A stretch of 8,049 nucleotides of DNA from Limnochordia bacterium (GTDB taxonomy: Bacteria; Bacillota; Limnochordia; Darwinibacteriales; SLO01): contig SLOG01000294.1 of NCBI GenBank assembly GCA_007132635.1, positions 1-8,049 on the forward strand. The letters run 5' to 3'. The notes under the pieces were generated by a model, which was given only the letters and a program-made list of their open reading frames with translations, was not told the DNA's origin and ran no database searches. This document shows, piece after piece, positions 1 to 5,138 of the stretch. The position numbers and the translations under genes were made by a program. Numbering within the stretch: position 1 is the first letter of the stretch; every line of letters begins with the position of its first letter.

Positions 1-599
1 AAACACTTATCGCCAGCGGTAGTGCCCATAAAGCAAGGACGCATTATCGGAAATGCTCAGCGCTTCTTTATGATGAGTATGGTGTTGAACCCTCTGTCGA
101 GATGCAGAATGTGTTTTCACGAGTAGAGTCGCAGACTGATCCTGCGCCTGTCGTTGATTTTGAGTCAATACAGAATGAGTTGAACCAGCGTGACACGGTA
201 TCGGGCGCTTTTGCCTGTGATCTTAATACCTTTCGGCTTCTCTGCCGTTTGGAGCAGCGGCGACTCGACCGTTCGGAAACTGGTGTGGTCATGGTGAGTC
301 TGACTTTAGGACGATCTGATTCAAACACAGGCGACCATGAGAAGGAGACGGCGGTATCCATACTGGCTGAGGTTTTACGACGCACGCTTCGTCAGGGGGA
401 TGTGTTCTGTCTAGCCAACCGGGAGCAGTTTTTTGTCCTTCTTAGTAAACTGGAGTTGAAATACGTGGAAAAAGTTCTCCAGCGTGTCTCCGATCAATTC
501 CGCAAGAGCCGGGTGCCCAAAGGCACGACGCTTCGCATACGTTATAAGATGCTGCGCCGACGCACCGGCATGGAGGGACTAGAAGGTACTCAGTTATAA
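1..599 (+). CDS. C-terminal part of a BTAD (SARP-type) transcriptional regulator with a degenerate GGDEF-like domain (5' partial)
   Basis: The frame (codons starting at base 3) is open from the window edge to the TAA at 597-599, giving 198 visible residues. The first ~42 residues read as the end of a bacterial transcriptional activator domain: a helix with repeated basic residues, then LLYDEYGVEPS, the typical closing motif of BTAD/SARP regulators. The remainder resembles a diguanylate-cyclase fold: a helix with a Phe-rich core, a VVMVSL strand, a helix ending LRQGDVF, then NREQF at 417-431 where an active enzyme has GGDEF, followed by the FVLL strand. The catalytic signature and the first-strand metal aspartate are missing, so catalysis is unlikely; a sensory or structural role is inferred. 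An internal ATG at 102 lacks a convincing ribosome site and lies inside the BTAD motif, so it is not a start. The DNA-binding N terminus is outside the window. The BTAD call is fairly firm; the GGDEF-like call is moderate. Confidence 0.8.
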   Translation, partial: TLIASGSAHKARTHYRKCSALLYDEYGVEPSVEMQNVFSRVESQTDPAPVVDFESIQNELNQRDTVSGAFACDLNTFRLLCRLEQRRLDRSETGVVMVSLTLGRSDSNTGDHEKETAVSILAEVLRRTLRQGDVFCLANREQFFVLLSKLELKYVEKVLQRVSDQFRKSRVPKGTTLRIRYKMLRRRTGMEGLEGTQL

Positions 600-629
600 G
601 AAGATTGTTTTGTCTTGACGCTGAACTTG

Positions 630-660
630 CCTTGTCAGCTCTAAGACTAGTCTTTCAAGG
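630..660 (+). promoter_or_regulatory. Nested inverted repeat between the regulator and the DUF2161 gene
   Basis: A perfect 12-bp palindrome AAGACTAGTCTT (643-654) is flanked by CCTTG (630-634) and CAAGG (656-660), forming a nested dyad. It sits six bases before the Shine-Dalgarno of the following gene. It could be an operator for the neighbouring SARP regulator or an RNA hairpin in the intergenic leader. There is no T-run, so it is not a canonical terminator. Function is unproven. Confidence 0.35.
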
Positions 661-678
661 TGTTCGGAGGGGTTTCGC

Positions 679-1383
679 TTGGAAGAATGTGATCTTTACG
701 AACCTGTCAGAGACTTTTTACTGGAACAGGGTTTTGCTGTCCGCGGCGAAGTCCATGGGTGTGACATCACGGCTTCGAAAGGCGAAATCTTACTCGTGGT
801 CGAGCTCAAGCTTCGTCTTAATTTGGAGCTCCTTCTTCAGGCTGTTGATAGACAGAAGAAAGCTGATTTGGTTTATGTGGCCGTGCCCAAGTTTTCTAAC
901 CTGCGGACTTCTCGTTGGAGGCGAATGCGGCACCTCTTACAGCGTTTAGAATTGGGGCTCCTTTTTGTCTCCTGTGGGAGTCATGCCGCGCCGGTAGAGG
1001 TCGTTCTTGATGCTAAGCTGTTTGACAGGTATCGCAGTCGTCAGGCGAATCGCAAGCATCGCGAGTTGATTCTCCAGGAGCTTTGGTCACGCACAGCAGA
1101 CTACAACCAAGGGGGCAGTGTAGGAAAGCAGCTCATGACTGCCTATCGCGAAACCTGCCTACATATTGCATGTGGTTTAGAGGAGTTAGAGCAGGCCTCC
1201 CCTGCTGAATTGCGAGCATTAGGCACGGGCCCCAAGACCCAATCGATATTGGCGAAGAATTATTACGGGTGGTTTCAACGAGTTTCCTACGGGGTCTACC
1301 GTTTGACCGCTGCCGGTCTTCGAGCACTCGAAGACCACCGAAGCGTTGTCGAACACTACAGGCAGAGCGTCAGGAGGGGTTAA
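679..1383 (+). CDS. DUF2161 family protein, PD-(D/E)XK nuclease-like
   Basis: This 234-residue protein starts at TTG 679, chosen because GGAGGGG (666-672) lies 6 bases upstream and the protein then begins with the family's usual ECDLYEPVRDFL-type helix. The N-terminal ~75 residues carry a PD-(D/E)XK-like core: E24, D29 in GCDI, E42-x-K44 in VVELK, and Q54 in the next helix, with a VYVAVP strand after it. The C-terminal half is helical and basic and ends in a winged-helix-like segment (GVYRLTAAGLRAL, about residues 204-216). DUF2161 members are uncharacterised; a nucleic-acid-cleaving or -binding role is inferred only from the fold signature. It is followed one base later by the DUF4432 gene, so the two are almost certainly cotranscribed. 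The family assignment is confident, the biological role unknown. Confidence 0.85.
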   Translation: MEECDLYEPVRDFLLEQGFAVRGEVHGCDITASKGEILLVVELKLRLNLELLLQAVDRQKKADLVYVAVPKFSNLRTSRWRRMRHLLQRLELGLLFVSCGSHAAPVEVVLDAKLFDRYRSRQANRKHRELILQELWSRTADYNQGGSVGKQLMTAYRETCLHIACGLEELEQASPAELRALGTGPKTQSILAKNYYGWFQRVSYGVYRLTAAGLRALEDHRSVVEHYRQSVRRG

Positions 1384-1384
1384 C

Positions 1385-2464
1385 ATGGCCAAACTTTTTG
1401 GCACTCATTTCTCGAAAGAAGATGTGTTTCGTTATTTCGGCAGTTTAGATGCTGTTGCCGGTCTGCGCCGGCTGCATTATGACGAAGGCTTGGCGTCGGG
1501 GTTGCGGGTCGTTGAGGTCAGGAACGGCTCGGGTCTCCGTTTCCTTGTACAGCTCGATCGGGCGCTTGATATCGGTCTTGCTGAGTACATGGGTATGCCT
1601 GTCGGCTATCGTTCGATTGTTGGGGAGGTAGGGCCGCAATTCTATGAATCCCAAGACGATGGGTGGCTGCGGAGCTATGGTGGAGGCCTTCTTGCTACCT
1701 GCGGCCTGAGTAACATTGGCGCTGCCAGCAGCGATGCTGGTGAACAGCTGGGAACACATGGCCGTATTGGCAACACACCAGCTGATCAAGTCAGTCTCGA
1801 CACTGTGTGGAATGGCGACCAATGTGACCTTTTTGTGCGCGGGCGAGTCGTGGAGGCAAAAGCCCTGGGGACTCGACTAGCCTTATATCGAGAGATCAGC
1901 GTGAGGGTAGGGGAAAACCGTATTCGCATTCGGGATACCGTTGTGAACGAAGGGTTCAAACCGGCGCCTTTGATGATCTTGTACCACGTGAATGTGGGGC
2001 ATCCCATTCTCGATGCAGGCACACGTCTTATTGTGAATGCTATGGAAACCAGCCCGCGCGATGACACGGCTGCTAGGGAGATGGATTCGTTTGATTCCTA
2101 TGCAGGTCCAACGGCCGACTATCCCGACACGGTCTTTTACCATCGCTTAAAGTCTGATGATGAGGGAATGGCACGCGCCATGTTAGCTAACGAAACCATC
2201 GGGCGGGGTGTGTTTGTTCACTATGGGGTGGAGTCGCTCCCCTATTTTTTGCAGTGGAAGTATTCCGGAGAGGGCGACTATGCGGCGGGTTTGGAACCGG
2301 CGAACGCATTTGTCGGCGGACGTAGCGAGGAGCGCGAGGGCGGACGTCTGCAGATTCTCGAGCCGAACGAAGCTCGTGACTTCCGTGTTGATGTGGGTCT
2401 TGTGACTTCTAGAGAGGACTTGATCATTATGGAGAAATCGATAGGGCAGACTCAGCCAGCGTAA
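1385..2464 (+). CDS. DUF4432 family aldose 1-epimerase-like protein
   Basis: This is a 359-residue protein. ATG 1385 is chosen over the in-frame ATG 1346 because AGGAGGGG (1372-1379) is ideally placed before it, and because the earlier ATG lies inside the preceding gene. Family landmarks in order are R59-x-x-DIG, the glycine-rich GGLLATCG region (~99-107), HGRIGNTPA at 125-133, YHVNVGHP at 200-207, PRDDTA at 224-229, LPYFLQWK at 285-292 and GLEPAN at 302-307. These match the DUF4432 branch of the galactose-mutarotase-like beta-sandwich fold. H125, H201 and E304 are plausible sugar-binding or catalytic residues by analogy with mutarotases. Members are usually soluble and often associated with sugar catabolism, but no sugar kinase, dehydrogenase or transporter lies next to it here, so the substrate cannot be named. 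It overlaps no neighbour and forms a two-gene unit with DUF2161. Confidence 0.88.
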   Translation: MAKLFGTHFSKEDVFRYFGSLDAVAGLRRLHYDEGLASGLRVVEVRNGSGLRFLVQLDRALDIGLAEYMGMPVGYRSIVGEVGPQFYESQDDGWLRSYGGGLLATCGLSNIGAASSDAGEQLGTHGRIGNTPADQVSLDTVWNGDQCDLFVRGRVVEAKALGTRLALYREISVRVGENRIRIRDTVVNEGFKPAPLMILYHVNVGHPILDAGTRLIVNAMETSPRDDTAAREMDSFDSYAGPTADYPDTVFYHRLKSDDEGMARAMLANETIGRGVFVHYGVESLPYFLQWKYSGEGDYAAGLEPANAFVGGRSEEREGGRLQILEPNEARDFRVDVGLVTSREDLIIMEKSIGQTQPA

Positions 2465-2475
2465 GTGTGAACCCA

Positions 2476-2504
2476 TTGCATTGCTGTGAAAGGTGTGGTA
2501 AACT
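2476..2504 (+). promoter_or_regulatory. Candidate sigma-A-type promoter for the riboswitch transcript
   Basis: TTGCAT (2476-2481) and TAAACT (2499-2504) are separated by exactly 17 bp, and TG precedes the -10 region. The match is moderate (3/6 and 4/6). The predicted transcription start near 2511 would give a leader of about 120 nt that contains the whole riboswitch. There is no terminator between the upstream gene and this site, so read-through transcription is also possible. Confidence 0.45.
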
Positions 2505-2524
2505 AACCCTAGATAAGCATAATG

Positions 2525-2623
2525 CTTCCCGATAAAGGCAGACCCAACGAAAGTTGGGGGCGCAAAACCGCAGGCCTACGGTCGTGTTTGTAGCGACTAT
2601 GGTGGCTGGGTTACCGAAGGAGG
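2525..2623 (+). promoter_or_regulatory. Cyclic-di-GMP-I (GEMM-I) riboswitch
   Basis: The hallmarks of the class are all visible. AAAGGCAGACC (2534-2544) matches the conserved junction strand. CCCAAC-GAAA-GTTGGG (2543-2558) forms the P2 hairpin with its GAAA tetraloop. GCGCAAAACC (2560-2569) holds the stacking adenine at 2564. CCTACG (2575-2580) and TATGG (2598-2602) form the tetraloop receptor, closed by GTCG/CGAC (2581-2584/2594-2597). GGGTTACCGA (2608-2617) carries the conserved ligand-contacting C. The position equivalent to G20 of the Vibrio Vc2 aptamer is G, as in cyclic-di-GMP sensors; an A there would indicate the cGAMP variant. The 3' edge runs directly into the AAGGAGG ribosome site (2617-2623). 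CTTC (2525-2528) can pair with GAAG (2616-2619), or CTTCC with GGAGG (2619-2623), so translational control is inferred. Confidence 0.92.
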
Positions 2624-2630
2624 ACTATTT

Positions 2631-3113
2631 ATGAAAAGTCGCTTAATGTTTTTTGTGTTTCTGGCGGTGTTACTGTCGACCTTCAGTGGATTGGCGCAGC
2701 CAATCGATACGGCGAGCGTTCAAGTTCGAATTGAGATACCCGCACTCCATCAAATGGAGGTCGTCGAGGATGTCTCCGTCTCGTTTTCGCCATCACAGCT
2801 GGAGGATGGAGCTCCGCTTATTTTTCGTGATGTCGGTCATCTTGCGGTTCGCAGTAACGGTGACTGGATGGTTACGGTGGGATCTTCGGAGCTAGAGGGT
2901 GTAGTCGTTTACATGAGACCGTCTGGGGATAGCGACGCGGCTTGGCAGAGAGTGGACAGTCAGCAAGGTATGTTTCCTGGCGCGAGAGGTACGCACGCGG
3001 TGCGTTGGGATGTTAAGCTTGAGAGGATTACCGAAGACGGCATGCCCACAACAGATACGCAGCGCCCGGATGGGCAGACAGTAGGGTTCGCTTTCACGAT
3101 AAGCAGTACGTGA
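2631..3113 (+). CDS. Exported protein of unknown function under cyclic-di-GMP riboswitch control
   Basis: This 160-residue protein starts at ATG 2631, seven bases after AAGGAGG. It has a clear Sec signal peptide: a basic N-region (MKSR), a hydrophobic core at residues 5-18, and probable cleavage after GLA (22/23). There is no lipobox cysteine and no second hydrophobic segment, so the ~138-residue mature protein is predicted to be released or held at the surface by other means. The mature part is rich in alternating beta-strand patterns (VQVRIEIP, VSVSFSP, LAVRSNGDWMVTVGSS, RWDVKLERI, VGFAFTISS), suggesting a small beta-sandwich. I do not recognise a named family. Class I cyclic-di-GMP riboswitches commonly control surface, adhesion or motility genes, so a cell-surface or matrix role is inferred. 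It is monocistronic: its own promoter lies upstream and a strong terminator follows. Confidence 0.85.
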   Translation: MKSRLMFFVFLAVLLSTFSGLAQPIDTASVQVRIEIPALHQMEVVEDVSVSFSPSQLEDGAPLIFRDVGHLAVRSNGDWMVTVGSSELEGVVVYMRPSGDSDAAWQRVDSQQGMFPGARGTHAVRWDVKLERITEDGMPTTDTQRPDGQTVGFAFTISST

Positions 3114-3120
3114 CAAATTA

Positions 3121-3162
3121 ACGGCAGGAGAATGGGTTGCCACCCGTCTCCCGCCGTTTTTT
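3121..3162 (+). terminator. Intrinsic terminator of the exported-protein gene, shared with the convergent ZIP gene
   Basis: ACGGC (3121-3125) pairs with GCCGT (3153-3157), GGAGA (3127-3131) with TCTCC (3147-3151), and GGGT (3134-3137) with ACCC (3142-3145). This makes a roughly 14-bp stem with small mismatches, directly followed by six T (3157-3162). The - strand gene ends at 3161, so the hairpin also lies just past its stop, but the T-run in that direction (TTAATTTG) is weaker. Confidence 0.88.
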
Positions 3163-3901
3163 AAAAAATGGCGACTAGGATATAGCCGATAATGACTCCG
3201 GCAATGCCTCCATAGATTCCCTGATGCCCGCCATCACTCTGCGTGTGCGCCTCCGGAAGTAGCTCTTCAAACGAGATATAGAGCATAGCGCCGCCAGCGA
3301 AACCTAGGGCGAGGGACAGAAACACCGGGGAGACATCGCCAATCAGCATTCCGAGAAACGATCCGATCCCTACGGGTATGCCTGCGAGGATAGTTGCTAG
3401 GATGATCCTTGCGGCTCTAACTCCCCCGGCCGCCAAAGGTGCTGCCATGGCAATTCCCTCAGGGATGTTGTGCAAGGCCAAGACGATCGCTAGTGTCAGG
3501 CCGAGCCCCGATGCGGAGGCATAACCGGCGCCAATGGCCATGCCTTCGGGGAAGTTGTGAATAGCAATACCAAAACCTAGTAGGTAACCCATCCGCATAT
3601 ACTTGGTATCACCTTCGGTGTTGCCGCCGTGGTGCATGTGGGGAAACTTTCTATCGGCGACGATGAGTATGCCGACTCCCACTATCATGCCGATGATCGC
3701 GAGGGTGAGACCAGCTTCTTCAATGGCTTCGGGAATCATTTCCGCAAATATGAGAGTCAGCATGATGCCGCCGGCGAAGCCCATGTAAAAGCCCAGGACG
3801 CCTTTACTCGGCTTACCGAACATAGCCGTGATTACGCCTCCCAAACCCGTGCCAAGGACGCCGGCTGCTAGTCCAATGAGACCAATTGTCAGTGCATTCA
3901 T
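3161..3901 (-). CDS. ZIP-family divalent metal transporter (GufA/ZupT-like)
   Basis: This is a 246-residue integral membrane protein that probably moves zinc or related divalent metals across the cytoplasmic membrane. The start at 3901 (ATG, protein MNALTIG) is preferred over the longer in-frame start at 3976. AAAGGAG (complement of 3910-3916) lies 8 bases before it, the extra 25 residues do not look like a ZIP N terminus, and a candidate promoter falls inside that extension. About eight hydrophobic helices are visible. The signature metal-site motifs are HNFPEG at 115-120 and HNIPEG at 144-149, each in a helix. E54 and E58 in the second helix (AEMIPEA) are also typical. A cytoplasmic-type histidine loop with three His at 88-91 sits between helices 3 and 4. 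Length and motif spacing fit bacterial ZIP proteins. It converges on the exported-protein gene and diverges from the microprotein. The metal cannot be fixed from sequence. Confidence 0.95.
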   Translation of the reverse strand: MNALTIGLIGLAAGVLGTGLGGVITAMFGKPSKGVLGFYMGFAGGIMLTLIFAEMIPEAIEEAGLTLAIIGMIVGVGILIVADRKFPHMHHGGNTEGDTKYMRMGYLLGFGIAIHNFPEGMAIGAGYASASGLGLTLAIVLALHNIPEGIAMAAPLAAGGVRAARIILATILAGIPVGIGSFLGMLIGDVSPVFLSLALGFAGGAMLYISFEELLPEAHTQSDGGHQGIYGGIAGVIIGYILVAIF

Positions 3902-3931
3902 TAACAACGCTCCTTTCGTGAGGGAAATTCC

Positions 3932-3975
3932 TGACTGCACTATATTCAATGGCAAGTGCGTAAGTCCTGCAGTCA
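3932..3975 (-). promoter_or_regulatory. Inverted repeat around the likely ZIP promoter
   Basis: TGACTGCA (3932-3939) and TGCAGTCA (3968-3975) are a perfect 8-bp inverted repeat separated by 28 bases. A second dyad, GCACT (3937-3941) and AGTGC (3955-3959), lies within it. On the - strand, TATAGT (complement of 3939-3944) is a good -10 element, with only a poor -35. Transcription would start about 30 bases before the ZIP start codon. The arms could be an operator for a metal-responsive repressor; no matching known site is recognised. Confidence 0.4.
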
Positions 3976-4105
3976 TTTTCTACCTCGTGGGCAAGGATTG
4001 GCTTCTCCAAGTGCTCCTGAGAAGAAGGAGATCGGGCTCCGAGTTTTGAAATATATTCTATGAAAGAGTTTTTTGCGATACTAGAATTCAAAGGAGGGAC
4101 GAGTC

Positions 4106-4177
4106 GTGTTAGAATTAGTTGGTGCAGTGGTTGTAATTTGGGTGATCATTATGTTTTTGAATAATATGGCCCCGTAG
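4106..4177 (+). CDS. Putative 23-residue single-pass membrane microprotein
   Basis: A short frame starts at GTG 4106, preceded by AAAGGAGGG (4090-4098) at good spacing, and ends at TAG 4175-4177. The peptide begins MLELVGAVVVIWVIIMF and ends LNNMAP. It is almost entirely one hydrophobic stretch (residues 4-18) with a single acidic residue near the N terminus and a short polar tail, as in known membrane-inserted microproteins. A 10-bp hairpin with a short T-rich tail begins at its stop codon, which supports a separate small transcript. It is divergent from the ZIP transporter, so a role in regulating that transporter is conceivable but unproven. Its richness in Val, Ile and Leu also allows a leader-peptide reading, yet the next gene is not a branched-chain biosynthesis gene. 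No family is recognised. Confidence 0.55.
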   Translation: MLELVGAVVVIWVIIMFLNNMAP

Positions 4178-4200
4178 TGCTGTTAAGCACTGCGGTTTCT
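4172..4200 (+). terminator. Hairpin at the end of the microprotein frame, probable terminator
   Basis: CCGTAGTGCT (4172-4181) pairs with AGCACTGCGG (4186-4195) around a GTTA loop, ten pairs with one G-T wobble. TTTCT (4196-4200) follows. The T-tract is short, so termination may be partial. The 5' arm covers the last codon and the stop of the microprotein. Confidence 0.6.
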
Positions 4201-4351
4201 GGCCCGACAAGCCGAAGACGGGCATTTCCCTGGAAGGTGTTTGACCTTCTCGATTCTGACGAGTTCTGGAAGAGAAACAAAAGAGTCAGCGCCTTCCTAG
4301 GCGGCTTCTTGGCGAAGCCGCCTACATTTTGGGATTTAGGAGGCAAAGCGA
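4201..4351 (+). promoter_or_regulatory. Structured leader of the second exported-protein gene, unclassified
   Basis: This ~150-base segment has no plausible gene but several helices: GCCCG/CGGGC (4202-4206/4219-4223), GAAGGT/ACCTTC (4233-4238/4244-4249), CTGAC/GTCAG (4256-4260/4285-4289), and a perfect 11-bp hairpin TAGGCGGCTTC/GAAGCCGCCTA (4298-4308/4314-4324). The last is followed by CATTTT, resembling an attenuator or terminator. Two nested alternative pairings would disrupt these: AAGCCG (4209-4214) with CGGCTT (4302-4307), and GGAAGG (4232-4237) with CCTTCC (4292-4297). AGGAGG (4338-4343) follows. I do not match it to a known riboswitch class. Confidence 0.45.
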
Positions 4352-4882
4352 ATGCTGCTGTTCTTATCGTCGTCTGCTCGTGTTTCACTGCGGCGCCTGC
4401 TGGCAAAGGGCATCACCGCCATCCTGCTTAGCGCCTTGATTTTCTCTCCGGTAACAGCTGAGGATGGGGTCGAGCAGGCGCAAGACTTTGCCGCATGGGT
4501 CTATGAAGCGTATCAAATGCAGGATTTCGCGGCTGTTTATTCGCGGATGCATCCAACCCTTCACGAAGTGATGTCTCTGGATGTCTACGAGTCGTTTCAG
4601 CGCGAAAACACGAAACGCTATCAATTGGAAATCCTCGATCCCAAAGTTGGTGTTGTTCGGAGGCTGGAGGAGGTCCCTCGGCCTTTTGCAGCCTATCTGA
4701 ATGAGTCGACGAATGACTTGCTCGTGTACGCTGTTGAGGTTGACTATACGTACCGATTTCGATTTCTGGGGAGGCAGCACGAACGGGAGATTCACAAGGA
4801 TGTGATTGTCGCTCGCTCTGTTGGCGAAGATGAGTTTTACCTTTTGTGGGATCCAGAGGTCATCGATACTGAGGAGCCGTGA
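4352..4882 (+). CDS. Exported protein of unknown function, possibly NTF2-like
   Basis: This 176-residue protein starts at ATG 4352, eight bases after AGGAGG. The N terminus is a long signal peptide: a basic region with R10, R14, R15 and K19, a hydrophobic core at residues 20-33, and probable cleavage after VTA (36/37), leaving a mature part of ~140 residues. There is no lipobox cysteine. The mature sequence starts with amphipathic helices (AAWVYEAYQMQDFAAVYSRMHP) and then alternates strands (YQLEILD, LLVYAVEVDYTYRFRFLG, HKDVIVARS, FYLLWDPEV). This helix-then-curved-sheet order resembles NTF2/SnoaL-like extracytoplasmic domains, but that is a pattern impression only. The gene follows the structured leader and probably forms its own unit; no clear T-run terminator is seen after it. 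No partner or ligand can be inferred from its neighbours. Confidence 0.8.
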   Translation: MLLFLSSSARVSLRRLLAKGITAILLSALIFSPVTAEDGVEQAQDFAAWVYEAYQMQDFAAVYSRMHPTLHEVMSLDVYESFQRENTKRYQLEILDPKVGVVRRLEEVPRPFAAYLNESTNDLLVYAVEVDYTYRFRFLGRQHEREIHKDVIVARSVGEDEFYLLWDPEVIDTEEP

Positions 4883-5138
4883 TTGTCGGCGATTGTCAAC
4901 ACCTACTTCAGGGGAACGAGCCAGCGTCGGCTTATTTGGCGCGGGCTCCTAGATGAATCCACTTCGGGTTCTTCTCCGCATTTGATCAACGGCAGTTAAG
5001 GTTATGTCAACTCTGGTAAATAGTCTGTTCACGGGCAGGGACTCGTCGGTTCATGCCGAATTACAACACCTCGGGGCCTAGCAAAGCCACATTAATACAG
5101 AATGTCGTTGGGAGCAGGAAACTAAGGGGAGGTCTATT

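Noticed and set aside
615..647. TTGACG as a -35 element for the DUF2161 gene.
   Set aside because: No acceptable -10 hexamer lies 16-18 bp downstream.
605..949. 114-codon + strand frame overlapping the DUF2161 gene.
   Set aside because: Its product is an out-of-frame reading rich in Ser/Trp/Leu, and the overlapping frame carries clear DUF2161 motifs and a better ribosome site.
1346..1384. Longer start for the DUF4432 protein at ATG 1346.
   Set aside because: It would lie inside the upstream gene without a ribosome site, while ATG 1385 has AGGAGGGG at ideal distance.
3902..3976. 25-residue N-terminal extension of the ZIP transporter.
   Set aside because: A strong ribosome site immediately precedes ATG at 3901, and the extension contains the likely -10 element and inverted repeat.
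4256..4290. CTGACGAG followed by GAAAC and GTC, reminiscent of a hammerhead ribozyme core.
   Set aside because: The helices I and II needed around the core do not form; the G-C pair closing stem II is absent and the flanks are not complementary.
4177..4431. 84-codon + strand frame across the structured leader.
   Set aside because: It starts in the terminator hairpin without a ribosome site, and its residues come from the GC-rich hairpin arms; it also overlaps the exported-protein start.
4385..4795. 136-codon open frame on the - strand opposite the second exported-protein gene.
   Set aside because: The + strand frame has a ribosome site and signal peptide; the antisense frame has neither and its protein resembles nothing. 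It is treated as a shadow.
4883..5138. Intergenic hairpin (GAGCC near 4918 with GGGCTC near 4945) and weak -10-like TAAATA at 5017-5022.
   Set aside because: The hairpin lacks a T-run and the promoter-like element lacks a -35 at proper spacing. I see no convincing gene or signal here beyond the pfkA ribosome site at 5124-5132.
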